From positions 1 through 61,499 of IMG/VR virus record IMGVR_UViG_3300010885_033773: a DNA stretch of 61,499 nt; one strand, 5' to 3'. Positions 25,901 to 35,019 of this stretch are shown here, in pieces. Position numbers and translations under genes: made by a program. This DNA comes from a virus. Numbering within the stretch: position 1 is the stretch's first letter; each line of letters opens with the position of its first letter. The notes beneath the pieces were generated by a model. The model saw nothing but the letters and a program-made list of their open reading frames with translations. It was not told the origin of the DNA and did not search any database.

Positions 25901-28900
25901 TGGGAACGGTGACATAGCCATCCGTTGTGTAGGTGTTGAAGGTCGTTTGGGCAGGATTAACAACAAACTGTTTATCCAATTGTGCTGAAATCGGCTGGTT
26001 AAGGGTTGTTCCAACGTGACTTCCTAGTGACGGTGGGGTGATGTAGGTTTTCTCAAAGTCAATGTTTGTGTAGGAGCCGAAGTATCGGTTTCCAGCAGGG
26101 TAAGCACCAACATACATACCCAAGTTGTGATGGCGAGTGATGTTGGAACTTGTAAAGAACGAACCCTGACCACTGTAATTAAAGGTGGTGGAATTAAGGA
26201 AAGAGCCTGATTGGATGTAGGTATAAACGTTATTTCCGCTTGATTCGTAGTTGTAGATGTTGTTTCGGGTCGCATCGCCGTTGGGATAGGGGGTTGCGTT
26301 CAGGACAAAAGGATTACTTACGGAGAATGCTGGTGAAACCGTAATTGTATTATTGAGGGGGTTGGTAGAAGTAACGGAAAATACAAAACCCTGCACCATG
26401 TATTTGTTGGTGATAGTGAAACCCGTTGTGTTGTTGACATAGACCGTTGCCGACGTAGAACCCTGCGTAATCTGTGCTACCGGCGTTGACCGAAGGCTGG
26501 TGATTTGGATGGGCGTTTTATACGATGGAACGCCCGTAATGTTGGCAAAAAAGTTGTTGCCATTGGTGGTTGCTAAATACGCTTGGTTTGACCAAACGGC
26601 AGGTGCGCTGTTAAAAAAAGCCGTTTCGGGGTTGTAAAACGCACCTTTAAGTGCTGAGTCAAGGGTGTAGTTTCCATTATTGACGGTTGTTGTATTGGTA
26701 GGGTTGGAGGGGGAATAGGTGGTGACGCTCTGCGTACCCGTTGCGGTAGCACTTGCGCTCAGAATGCCAAATGAATATGCGCCAGGTGTCCAGTTGGTGT
26801 TTATGGAAGATTCCGTGTAAACGTTGAGGGTTGTGGTTCCAGCAGTGATGTTGTTAGACAACTGCAAAAATTGCTCGCTATTTGCCGTTCCACCACTAGC
26901 AGTAACCGTTCCAATAACGGCGGTCATGTAGCCACCCGCCCCAGACGCAGTTGATGCCAATGCAACAGTTCCACTACGAACAATAGTGGTGGGGGAACCT
27001 GAGGCTATTTGGAAAGTGGCGTTGAAAGCCGCTTGGTTGGCAGTGGCAGTTGAGGTAATACCCGTGGTTGTGACCCATTCGCCAGCCTGATAGTTGTGCG
27101 ACGGAACCGTGTAGGTCAGGGTTCGAGTGCCCGTGGCGGTTCCACCAACTGCCACACTGGTCACGTTGACCTGAGTGGGGTCGGTGACGGTGAAACTTGT
27201 GGCAGAAGTAGCCGTGACATAAGCATTGGAAAGGTCATAGGCGGCGGTGTTGTTGGCATTTGAGCCAGTGGTGCCAGAAATACTGACCGTCTGACCGGGG
27301 ATAAATTGGTGAAATCCTGACGCACCGTTGTAGGTAACCGTTCCTGCAGAAGCCGTAGCACTTGCGGTGGTGATGGTGCCGCTCGTGTATCCCGTCGCTG
27401 CGATTTGTGTTCCCATTGGAACGCCCGTGCCATACACAAAGTCGGCAACTAAAATGTTGTAGGGCGAAACGCCGTTGATAGCGACAAACTGCGAGCCGTT
27501 GGCTGTTGCTGGAATCGCCACAGACAAAGAGTTGCTGGCGGTAGAAGTTCCAACCAATGCCTTACCAACGACATAATTAATGTCCATTACACCGTTAGCG
27601 TTAAACATGAGAATGGACTGAGTGGTAGTCGCTAGGGCATTTGGCGAATTGATTGCGTCAAAAGAAGGGGGCAACTGAACAGAGAAACTGGTTAAGCCAG
27701 TGGCCGTCGCCGTTTTGGAAATTACCATTTGATTACCAGAAACGGAAACAACGGTTGTTCCCGATGCAATTGCCGTGCTGGAAACCGTCATTCCTGAATA
27801 CACTTCGTTCTTGTTGAAGTTGGTAATGGTTACGCTGGTTGAGCCAGATACCGTGTAGCCATAAATTGTTATGGTTGGGTAGTTGAGGGTGAAAGACGTT
27901 CCCGAACTACCTATGCCCACCACTTGTGCGTATTGCGTATTAAATGCCTGCTGATAGCAGCCTTGAACCGTGACATATTGCCCAACGTTAAATGCGTTTG
28001 ACAGCGTAGTGAAAACTACATTGGTAGAGCCGTCACCGTTGTAGGTAATGGGCGAAGCCGTGGCTACACCCGTGATTAAAGTGGTTGCGCTGTTGCGGTC
28101 AATCATTGAAGTGGAGGCGGACATTCCGGTTACCGTTGCCGTGGCGGCGGTAGAAACAACCAAGTTGTAAGTGAATTGCGTATTGCTTGGAACGGTCTGG
28201 ACAATGGCGGTGATGTTGTGGTTAGTGTCAGACGAACCCTGAATGGTGACGGGCATACCAACAGTAAATCCGTGTGCGCTGCTCGTGGTTGCCGTCGCCG
28301 TAAAGGTCGTTGAGGCAATACTGGTGACGGTTGAAGAGAGGCTAAATCCTACGGTTCCCGTAATAAGTCTGTTGTAAAGGGTACTGCTGGCAGTATTGGT
28401 CGTGGCAAAAAGAGTGTAAGCGGGCGTTGATGCCGACTGACCCGAAACGTCGGTGGAAAGGTTGGTTGACGCTGCCGACGCAAGGGTAATTGTGTGGTTC
28501 GTGTAGTCGACGTAGGTGATAAGGCACGGGGGGATAATTGTCGTGCCCGAATTGTAAAGACCGCCGAACCACATACCGGGCAAAAGACCCGACGCATCGT
28601 TCGTGAAAGAACTGGCGGAATAAGCCGTTGGGCTAAGGTTTGGGTCGTAGACGTTGACGGGAAAAACATTCTGTCCATCCACGATTTCAGTAGCAACAGA
28701 GGAAGAGCCGTTAATGCCCGTTGAGGCAAAGTTGAACGCCACCGAAGAATTTGTAATATTTGTGGTGAAAGTGGAACCGTTGTACGCAGCCGATGCGTAG
28801 CCGGTTAGAACGCCGTTTGCGTCATAAACGGCAGGGTTTACAGTTGCCCTGGCGGTGGCTGTTGCCGAGCCACTAAATGTCACATAAGGGGTAGATACTG

Positions 28901-31115
28901 TAAAGGTTGTTGGGGTGGCACTAGCGATGGCAACGCCCGTCAGGTTGTAGGCGGTAGCCGTTGTAGTGAAACCCGTGACAGTAACAACTTGTCCTGCTAC
29001 AAAACTGTTGTTGCAACTGTAGGTAACAGAAAAATTGGCAATAGAACTTGCGCTAGTGACAGATGAGGTGGAAGTACTAGGTAGTGCGTAAAGGTTGCTG
29101 GGCGACACCGTGGCGATACCCGTAGCCGTTGTTCCAGCACCAAGGACAGAATCAATTTGGAAGGTGTTGTTTGAAATTGCCGTAACAAAGCCAGATGTGT
29201 TGAAGGCGGTGGTGGAAAATCCAGTTACGGAAACGCTTTCGCCAAACGAAAAGCCTTTATTGACCGAGTAATAAGTAATGCCATTAGCAACAACCGACCC
29301 CGTTCCCGAAACGGCAGCGGTGGCTGTTCCCGACAAAGTAAAAGTGTTATAACTGACACCAAAAATAAAACCAGAAACATTGTAACTAGTAGGTGAAAAA
29401 CCCGAAACCGTGACGTATTGCCCAATTTCGTAGTTGATAAACGTGTTTGCTGGGGCGGTATAGGTGATGAAATTACCATCGCTAGTTACGCCCGTTGCTG
29501 GCAAGCCCGTGACGGTCAGGTTTGCTATTGCCCCGAAAACGGTTTGCTTGGCACTGGTCACCGCAAGGTAGTTACCCTTGGTGTCGTAGTAGTCAACCAC
29601 CAGCGTTCCACTGTTGGTGCTATCCAAATTGGAAATTAACGAGCAGGTGAAAATGGTGTTACCGTTAAGTGTTGTAGAGGCGTTGGAAACAAGGGTGACA
29701 AAATAGCCCGACGAATCAACACTTTGCACAATACCGACATAGTTGTTGTTAGCGTCGGTTATGACTTGACCTGCGACAAGCGCACCTGCGTCGCCGTTGG
29801 TGAAAGTTACAACATTGTTTGGAAAAAAGATTACACCCGAACCAGTTGCGTTTTGCGACATGGTGATTTGGTTGGGGTCGGTGGCGATAGCGTTGCTCGC
29901 CACCCAAGTCTGGCAACTAGACGTAATGTACCCACCCGATACCCAAGTTCCGGTAGCGGTTGAGGTAATTCCCACCGTAGCAATCGAACCAGATACGGAG
30001 TAGGACGTAATTTGCTGTGGTGTGGTGAAATTAAACGCCGCTACGCCCGTACCGTTGACCAAAATGTTCTGCCCAACGGCGTAGGTACTGTCCGTTGAAG
30101 CATAAAAACTAAAGAAAACCTGCGAGCCGTTGCCGGTAGCCGCACTAAGGCTGTAAGAGTGTGGGTCAGAGGTGGTGAAACTTCCCGTCGCAGCGGTTAT
30201 GACCGAACCCCCTGTGGCGTTGTTGTAAACAGTAGGGGTTGCATTGGAAACGCTAACGTTGTCGCCAGTGGCAAAGGGTATTCCAGCAGAATAAGTAGAC
30301 ACCGTAAATGTCAGTGTTGGCGTGGCGGTTGAGGATGCGAGGCTGGACGTGACACCCGTCAAAGTGGCGACATTGCTGTTGGCGGTAATCGTGGTACTTG
30401 CAGGAACGTAAGGGCCTGTGACGGGCAGGTTAACAACAATGCCGTCGTTGCTGGAAACACTGACAATGTTTGAGCCGTTGGTCGTTGTAATTACGCCGCT
30501 AGGCCAAGGGGTGGTCGGAACAGAAGAGTAGCAATTGGTGGTAGTGAAATAATCAGGGATAATTTGTTGCGCCGTTGTGAGTGGTGCGTTCTCAAACGGG
30601 GCGGCGAGAGAAATTGTTGGATTTAATCCACCGCCAACGTTCGAAGGCAGCAAGTCCACATTGGGTTGTGCTGAAGCCACTACCGGAATGATGCCAGAAC
30701 CCGTAATTGGGAGGGTTTCATTCATAATGGTGAAGTTTGCTAAGAGTAGGTCTGGCGTGTAGTCGTTCGAGCCTTCCAAAATAACCGCATACTCGCCATT
30801 GGAAAAGTTGGACACGTCATTAACAAATGCCCACTTTTCACCATTTGCGTATTCGGGTATGATTTGGTAGCGTGATTGCCCGTAGGCGTAAGGAACGCCC
30901 CCAAAGGTCGCTGAACCCAACTGTGTGTAGCCAGCAAAGAACTTAGACAAATCCTCAACGTGGGCGGAATCTATGTGCCCATAGGGGTTGGTGACAGAGC
31001 CAACAACAAGTTTCGTCAAGTCGTTTTGTGCGGAGGCACCATCAGACGCACCGACCACATCCAAGTTGTCAGTTACGGTTGTGGTGGAAATGGGGTTGAG
31101 TGTAAGGATTTTCAT
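22902..31115 (-). CDS. Giant repetitive virion protein (2737 residues)
   Basis: This is the largest gene here. The N-terminal ~150 residues (T-V-T-D-N-L-D-V-V-G-A-S-D-G-A) are followed by some 25 degenerate copies of a 40-60 residue beta module. The core pattern is F/Y-x-x-G-Q-x-V-x-V-x-G-F-x-x-x-A/S-Y-N, then x-x-V-x-x-x-x-x-T-T-F-x-V. The same module recurs in tail tube, capsid and adhesin proteins of this phage. The C-terminal 150 residues (P-D-S-P-N-I-G-D-V-T-Y-R-P-D-L-D-E-F-F-M-Y-D-G) look like an attachment domain. GGGGAG lies 6 nt before the ATG. It is probably a very long flexible tail fibre or surface protein. Confidence 0.75.
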   Translation of the reverse strand: MKILTLNPISTTTVTDNLDVVGASDGASAQNDLTKLVVGSVTNPYGHIDSAHVEDLSKFFAGYTQLGSATFGGVPYAYGQSRYQIIPEYANGEKWAFVNDVSNFSNGEYAVILEGSNDYTPDLLLANFTIMNETLPITGSGIIPVVASAQPNVDLLPSNVGGGLNPTISLAAPFENAPLTTAQQIIPDYFTTTNCYSSVPTTPWPSGVITTTNGSNIVSVSSNDGIVVNLPVTGPYVPASTTITANSNVATLTGVTSSLASSTATPTLTFTVSTYSAGIPFATGDNVSVSNATPTVYNNATGGSVITAATGSFTTSDPHSYSLSAATGNGSQVFFSFYASTDSTYAVGQNILVNGTGVAAFNFTTPQQITSYSVSGSIATVGITSTATGTWVSGGYITSSCQTWVASNAIATDPNQITMSQNATGSGVIFFPNNVVTFTNGDAGALVAGQVITDANNNYVGIVQSVDSSGYFVTLVSNASTTLNGNTIFTCSLISNLDSTNSGTLVVDYYDTKGNYLAVTSAKQTVFGAIANLTVTGLPATGVTSDGNFITYTAPANTFINYEIGQYVTVSGFSPTSYNVSGFIFGVSYNTFTLSGTATAAVSGTGSVVANGITYYSVNKGFSFGESVSVTGFSTTAFNTSGFVTAISNNTFQIDSVLGAGTTATGIATVSPSNLYALPSTSTSSVTSASSIANFSVTYSCNNSFVAGQVVTVTGFTTTATAYNLTGVAIASATPTTFTVSTPYVTFSGSATATARATVNPAVYDANGVLTGYASAAYNGSTFTTNITNSSVAFNFASTGINGSSSVATEIVDGQNVFPVNVYDPNLSPTAYSASSFTNDASGLLPGMWFGGLYNSGTTIIPPCLITYVDYTNHTITLASAASTNLSTDVSGQSASTPAYTLFATTNTASSTLYNRLITGTVGFSLSSTVTSIASTTFTATATTSSAHGFTVGMPVTIQGSSDTNHNITAIVQTVPSNTQFTYNLVVSTAATATVTGMSASTSMIDRNSATTLITGVATASPITYNGDGSTNVVFTTLSNAFNVGQYVTVQGCYQQAFNTQYAQVVGIGSSGTSFTLNYPTITIYGYTVSGSTSVTITNFNKNEVYSGMTVSSTAIASGTTVVSVSGNQMVISKTATATGLTSFSVQLPPSFDAINSPNALATTTQSILMFNANGVMDINYVVGKALVGTSTASNSLSVAIPATANGSQFVAINGVSPYNILVADFVYGTGVPMGTQIAATGYTSGTITTASATASAGTVTYNGASGFHQFIPGQTVSISGTTGSNANNTAAYDLSNAYVTATSATSFTVTDPTQVNVTSVAVGGTATGTRTLTYTVPSHNYQAGEWVTTTGITSTATANQAAFNATFQIASGSPTTIVRSGTVALASTASGAGGYMTAVIGTVTASGGTANSEQFLQLSNNITAGTTTLNVYTESSINTNWTPGAYSFGILSASATATGTQSVTTYSPSNPTNTTTVNNGNYTLDSALKGAFYNPETAFFNSAPAVWSNQAYLATTNGNNFFANITGVPSYKTPIQITSLRSTPVAQITQGSTSATVYVNNTTGFTITNKYMVQGFVFSVTSTNPLNNTITVSPAFSVSNPFVLNATPYPNGDATRNNIYNYESSGNNVYTYIQSGSFLNSTTFNYSGQGSFFTSSNITRHHNLGMYVGAYPAGNRYFGSYTNIDFEKTYITPPSLGSHVGTTLNQPISAQLDKQFVVNPAQTTFNTYTTDGYVTVPNRTFVDLTLGSAGGNSIRSNYVVIIGSGTHREAVLISGQYQTTDNSDVTTYGAGPVVWQLAEGQSFQYDHVANEPVVTPNVNLGQSFILGDVVYSISAVTAGSPSVGYVTYTTAQPHNLAIGNLVSISNFTPSGYNTVGATVRTVPSSTTFSIANATTGSPTVNGAMTSQNVRIVSGLGNLEIGQPIYSLYGNIPTGTTVTSILPNTGSTDAGLVGISQLAINNQQTVIGITNAVLGSDSNSVLYTANNNLVTGQALNVSATAQVQGGGTASWNYAPLGTSVIDATSTSFSTALPSANPFAPINLTQIIPNGSNIRITAGSYAAGYTTYHYTLAFPNYNIQANWYINVTGMTVSSYNGTFKINSVSSLTNYGFDGTFTVPSLAHTPTAITNQKGVAVTSNMSAAAYFVATSGITAGEVVNVSGVTPNSYNGTFTTAATGNVSGADYFVVSYPTPASGIARQSAVTSTNGVVTVSFTSVTGGATAINDPLGTGFLNSHPTNTPVLGGADFGTVAALGYRASPSIIGSNPSSPTNATVEAHTTLNQPWLVSGNNGTANISTTLTDSASAGSTTLSIAKKDGFPKAYPTLTRKNVAFLPPKLGRLNGSLEAGSIGIPLAVSDSIPNSTPFSVTLGTETVVVGSINNSNGSINLTAYSFTGTTASGTPTTISGIVASAFSYLTAGQGIVGGGIPAGTTISTTASASGSITISQAATVTFGTLIFTLATSKTHSDLTPVTLKAMPVGIQYTTLEVPYVWLLQNLSVGATYSSFSTTPLGCNLSAGTAFYLQSGNYGQRVFLTASAAAGSTTLLINNGSGGSFTSEYNYAATTASAGVITNPGAYLTTGTGAFFNDQQTMIMSQNNNYQQLTVARTVSQNTQSVSFEAFSPNYAYDSTALVFAPYPVSLDAGEALETVYPITLPVSQSGDGYSGPFTVTVFSPLIKSHTQGASFQYWAWPDSPNIGDVTYRPDLDEFFMYDGLDWRLSRILGIQGVYGMLGATNG

Positions 31116-31156
31116 TGGCGGCTCCCCATTACTTTACCCTGCTTCTGCGGATTTTA

Positions 31157-34100
31157 CTACCTACCCATTCCCTTTAGGGTTCGGTGCAGTTCCTTGAACT
31201 GACCTTCAACGTGGCTCTTGATTTGGGCGGTTACCTTTTCGTCGGCTGAACCGTTGATGTTGATAACCACCGCACCGGGGTGAACGGACAGTTGCCCACC
31301 GCTACCAGCGTTAGCCCTAGCACGGGTCTGTGACATTGAAAGGACTGTTTCACCAGCCTGAAGGATGGCAGGAACTTCCTTGCCGGGGCTACCGGGCACG
31401 ATACCGCCAGAGTGGAACTTGGGAACTTTCATTGCCGTTAGTTTGGTGACCTTAACATTTACGCCAACCGCCCCAAGAATGTTGCCCAAAGTGCTATTCC
31501 ATACTGAAATAATCATGTTGGCAACAGTTACAAATCCGTTGTAAAGGTTAGCCCACACCCATTTTCCAGCATTGGACAAAAAGTCAAAGGCGGACTTCAA
31601 CCAGCCCCACAACATTTTTCCACCACTGAGAATGCCGTGCCAGACAGCCATAGCAACGCCGTAAACGTCTTTCCACGCTTGGATAAATGCCTTGACGTAG
31701 GCGACCAGAACGCTACCAATGAACTTGCCCACGTCCATGAGAATTCTCCACACAAACTTGATAATCCCCCAAAGAATCTTGAATTCAAGGATTATTGCCT
31801 TGACGGAAGCCAAGATAAGGGTTTTCATAATCTTGCCGACCCATTTCAGCGCAGGCAAAATGTCCTTCCAAATACGGGTAGCCCACTTCTGAATCCAATG
31901 GGCGATGTCCATAACAAACTTGTGAAAAGGCTTACAGGTGTTAAATAGGTTGGTAAGTGCCCCAATAGCGGCACCGATGGCGGCACCCCACGGGCCGAAC
32001 ATCATTCCCATTGACGCACCACCCAAGGCGGCGTTAGCGACACCCGAAACGGATTTAGGTAGAATCTTGGCAATAAGCGGGCCTGCAACCATTGTTGCCA
32101 AGCCAGCGGCTCCACCTAGTAGACCCTTGCCGACCATCCCCATGCCCCCGACTTTTCCACGAATACCGCCGAGCATTCCGCCCATTTTGCCAATTCCACC
32201 ACCTAGGCGACCAGTTATGCGTCCAAGAATGCCACTCTTAGCAACTGCCTGCTCTGCCTCTTTCGCAGCCAAGTTGCCCCTAAGGGCTTCCAGCCCTTGC
32301 ATATAAGGGTTGTGTGCTGAACCAGGCGTCCGTGAAAGGTTGCCGTGTAGTGCCTCGTACCCACTTGCGCTTCCACCAAAACCGCCATAGCCACCTGAAA
32401 GGGTGCCTCCGGCTCCCATTTTCAGCGCAGTGGTCAAGTCAATGAGAGCCGCCGTGTTCTGCTTGGTGGCATCCATTTGGTTTGTTGGCTGAAAAGCGTT
32501 ACCCAGACCAAAGCCAGAAAAGGCTCTTGCCGCCCCCATAAAGCCACCGCCAAGTCTGGCAACAGCCCCCTGTCTGCCACGGGCGAGACTTGCCCTTGTC
32601 TCAGCAGCCTCAACCTGTGCTAACAACTTTTTGTGCTTGGAACTACCCTCTCCGTATGCATCCGATGCGGTACCAGCCTTGTTACGCAAAATTGCAACGT
32701 TTTTTTCCAAACGACCAGCACCGTATTCCGCCATATTGCCGAAACGATTACCTTTTCCACCACTAAAGAACGACTTAAACAGCCCACCAGTAGTTTTGGT
32801 AGCCGAACCGAGCGAGACTAACTTGCCCATCAGCATCCCAATACCGCTAGCGGCGGCCATAACAGGGGTTAAGAATAAACTTTTGGTGAACCAGATGGCG
32901 AGAAGTGCGCCGATAACGCCCGTCAAACCTTTATTGCCAGTGAAAAAACTTACTAGTTTGGTCAGCCAGCCGATAACGGTTGTTAACAGTGGCGTGAGGA
33001 CGACCAAGATTTTTGTGAATAAGTTAAACGATTTTACAATGTCAGGCAAAGCGGCGATAAAGGCTGGTGAAATAGCGATGACAAGTTGAGCAAACGAAAG
33101 AGCCAACTGAGGCAGGATGGGGGCAAGACCCTTAAAGGCATCGAGGAGGCTGTCCATCATTTTGGTCATTGTGCCATCGGCAACCATTGACTTGAAAGAT
33201 TTAGCGAGGAAGTCAATGGCTGGTTGCAGGTTGCTGGCAATGGTTGTTCCCATGTCCTGAAACGCCTGTGACAACGGCCCGATTTTAGTACCAACACCCA
33301 CCAGAACTTCAAAGGCTTTGGCAAACGGCGAAATAATGGCATCCGCCATTTGTACCAAAGGCGTAATCAAGTTAAAAAACGCTGGCAGTAGACCTTTCAC
33401 CACTAAGTCAATGAGAGGGATAAGGTCGGCAAAAAGATTACCGAGCGACTTACCCAATGTTTCGGCGGTGTCTCGGATAAGACTTGCCATGTTTTTCAGT
33501 ACAGGTATCAACTGTGTCACAAAAGGCACGACAGCCTTAGAAAGTTCGTCAACTACGGGGATAAGACCCTGACCCAAAGACTGCCAAATCACAGCCACAT
33601 CGTTTTTCAGCAGGTCAACAGGCGACGCTGCGGATGAAGCGACGTTGTGGTAGGTCTTATCCAAAGCGGTCAGCAAAGCCCCCTGTGCCGCAACCAAACC
33701 GTTCTGTTTTGATATCTGCTTGATGCGGTCTTGGTCGGCTTTGGACAGTTGGATACCCATACGAGACATAGATGACATACGCTTTGCAGGGTCAGCCATT
33801 ATTCGGTTCAGTATTTTCATCGAACCGCCGACACCCTGACCCGTGACTTCGGCAAGGTTGGCTGCGGTCTGCAACGTTGCCTGCATCGCATCGTGACCGT
33901 TTTCCTGATAGGTCAGGTTGTCCTTTAGATACTTTCCACCAGTTTTGTAAAACTTTAGAAGGTCATTGTTGGTGATGGATAGCGTTTGGGCTTTTACAAT
34001 TTCGTTCTTGGAAATGGCGTTAGACAACGACAATTGTGTCGCCATGTTATCTAAATACTTAGACGACCACTCATAAGACTTGGCACTGCCCTCTAGTTGG

Positions 34101-34384
34101 AACTTATCAAGACTTATCAACGAGCCTTTTTGCTTGGCTTGGTTGGATATGATTTGAGACTGTGCTTTTTGCAGGTTGATAAGCGTTGAGGCACTTTCAA
34201 TCGCCGTGTCAATACCAACGGCTAGACCAGCAAACCCAATAGTCCTCTTAAACAGACTGCCAAGGTGGCTGAAAGAGCCGGTTATTTTGTCTGCGGTGAG
34301 TTGGGCAACTTTTTCTACTTGGTTCAGGGAACTAATAGCCCCTGAAGGGTCACCGATGATTCTTAGCCGTAATGATTCATCCAT
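31157..34384 (-). CDS. Tape measure protein
   Basis: 1075 residues, Ala and Gly-rich, with helical N-terminal ~260 residues and several hydrophobic stretches (residues ~430-560 and ~780-830) and W/K-rich helices at the C-terminus (W-H-G-I-L, W-K-D-V-Y). Long helical genes with these traits directly downstream of frameshifted chaperones are tape measure proteins. They set tail length at about 1.5 A per residue, giving roughly 160 nm here. The protein forms a scaffold inside the tube and may be ejected into the cell. The ATG at 34382-34384 follows the chaperone stop by 30 bp. Confidence 0.9.
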   Translation of the reverse strand: MDESLRLRIIGDPSGAISSLNQVEKVAQLTADKITGSFSHLGSLFKRTIGFAGLAVGIDTAIESASTLINLQKAQSQIISNQAKQKGSLISLDKFQLEGSAKSYEWSSKYLDNMATQLSLSNAISKNEIVKAQTLSITNNDLLKFYKTGGKYLKDNLTYQENGHDAMQATLQTAANLAEVTGQGVGGSMKILNRIMADPAKRMSSMSRMGIQLSKADQDRIKQISKQNGLVAAQGALLTALDKTYHNVASSAASPVDLLKNDVAVIWQSLGQGLIPVVDELSKAVVPFVTQLIPVLKNMASLIRDTAETLGKSLGNLFADLIPLIDLVVKGLLPAFFNLITPLVQMADAIISPFAKAFEVLVGVGTKIGPLSQAFQDMGTTIASNLQPAIDFLAKSFKSMVADGTMTKMMDSLLDAFKGLAPILPQLALSFAQLVIAISPAFIAALPDIVKSFNLFTKILVVLTPLLTTVIGWLTKLVSFFTGNKGLTGVIGALLAIWFTKSLFLTPVMAAASGIGMLMGKLVSLGSATKTTGGLFKSFFSGGKGNRFGNMAEYGAGRLEKNVAILRNKAGTASDAYGEGSSKHKKLLAQVEAAETRASLARGRQGAVARLGGGFMGAARAFSGFGLGNAFQPTNQMDATKQNTAALIDLTTALKMGAGGTLSGGYGGFGGSASGYEALHGNLSRTPGSAHNPYMQGLEALRGNLAAKEAEQAVAKSGILGRITGRLGGGIGKMGGMLGGIRGKVGGMGMVGKGLLGGAAGLATMVAGPLIAKILPKSVSGVANAALGGASMGMMFGPWGAAIGAAIGALTNLFNTCKPFHKFVMDIAHWIQKWATRIWKDILPALKWVGKIMKTLILASVKAIILEFKILWGIIKFVWRILMDVGKFIGSVLVAYVKAFIQAWKDVYGVAMAVWHGILSGGKMLWGWLKSAFDFLSNAGKWVWANLYNGFVTVANMIISVWNSTLGNILGAVGVNVKVTKLTAMKVPKFHSGGIVPGSPGKEVPAILQAGETVLSMSQTRARANAGSGGQLSVHPGAVVININGSADEKVTAQIKSHVEGQFKELHRTLKGMGR

Positions 34385-34414
34385 TAGTCACCCTACGGGT
34401 AAGCCTACTATCGC

Positions 34415-34953
34415 TTATCCGTTTTTGGCTTTGTTCATTTCTTGTTCCTGCTCATAGGCACGAAGTTGATAAAGAGCCTGCCATTCCACCAACTCTGACG
34501 ACGCTAATGGGCGGTGGGCAGGGGAACCTTCTAGCAGTTCCCCCACAGTCCGTCCAAGTGCGTCCGCTAGTTCAAAGAGGAATCGGCGGTCAGGGTTGGT
34601 GAGGAGTCTTTTCCCGCTTCGTCAACCGCCGTGTCGGACATTCCACTAAGAGCCATAGCCTTTAGGGCAATCTTCTCAATGGGGTCGGCTGACTTTGCCA
34701 AGAGTGCATCACGGTCTGACGGCACGAAAATACGCTCGCCACTTTCGGGGTCGTATGAACACAAAATCACCAAGTCGGGCAAAATCTGTTCTAGGTTCAT
34801 GTTCGCTTCGCCGCCACCAGCCTGTTCGACCATACGGGCACGGTCACGGGCGGTCATTGCCTTGACCAAAATGTCTACGCCCCAAGCGTCAACGTGGACT
34901 AATTCTTCAGCAATGTCGCTTGTGGCAAAAATGATTTCACTAAGGTTAGACAT
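34415..34953 (-). CDS. Tail assembly chaperone G-T fusion by -1 frameshift (179 residues)
   Basis: The zero frame (residues 1-115) shifts -1 at G-GGA-AAA (34609-34615 on the plus strand as TTTTCCC) and continues for 64 residues to a TAA at 34415-34417. The extension contains N-P-D-R-R-F, then L-A-D-A-L-G-R-T-V-G-E-L, and S-S-E-L-V-E-W-Q-A-L-Y. These are the hallmarks of the gpT part of lambda-like G-T chaperones. The heptamer fits X-XXY-YYZ in the reading frame. The fusion product binds tail tube and tape measure during assembly. Confidence 0.85.
34567..34953 (-). CDS. Tail assembly chaperone G (unshifted product, 128 residues)
   Basis: This is the zero-frame product that ends at the TAG at 34567-34569. 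It carries the acidic chaperone domain (V-L-V-K-A-M-T-A-R-D-R-A-R-M-V, L-P-D-L-V-I-L-C-S-Y-D-P-E-S-G). The start is the ATG at 34951-34953. A TTG at 34983 opens the frame earlier but has no ribosome site. It shares its first 115 residues with the frameshift product. It would be made in excess, as is usual for this pair. Confidence 0.85.
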   Translation of the reverse strand: MSNLSEIIFATSDIAEELVHVDAWGVDILVKAMTARDRARMVEQAGGGEANMNLEQILPDLVILCSYDPESGERIFVPSDRDALLAKSADPIEKIALKAMALSGMSDTAVDEAGKDSSPTLTADSSLN

Positions 34954-35019
34954 AGATAGTTTCCAATCCGCCGGGGTAGGCAACCTGCGCTAAACCCCGA
35001 CGGATGGATACTACTACAA

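Noticed and set aside
17786-31115. Many 60-190 residue plus-strand ORFs antisense to the giant genes
   Set aside because: Thr, Ser, Val and Ala-rich coding on one strand leaves few stops on the other; these lack ribosome sites and have no coherent composition.
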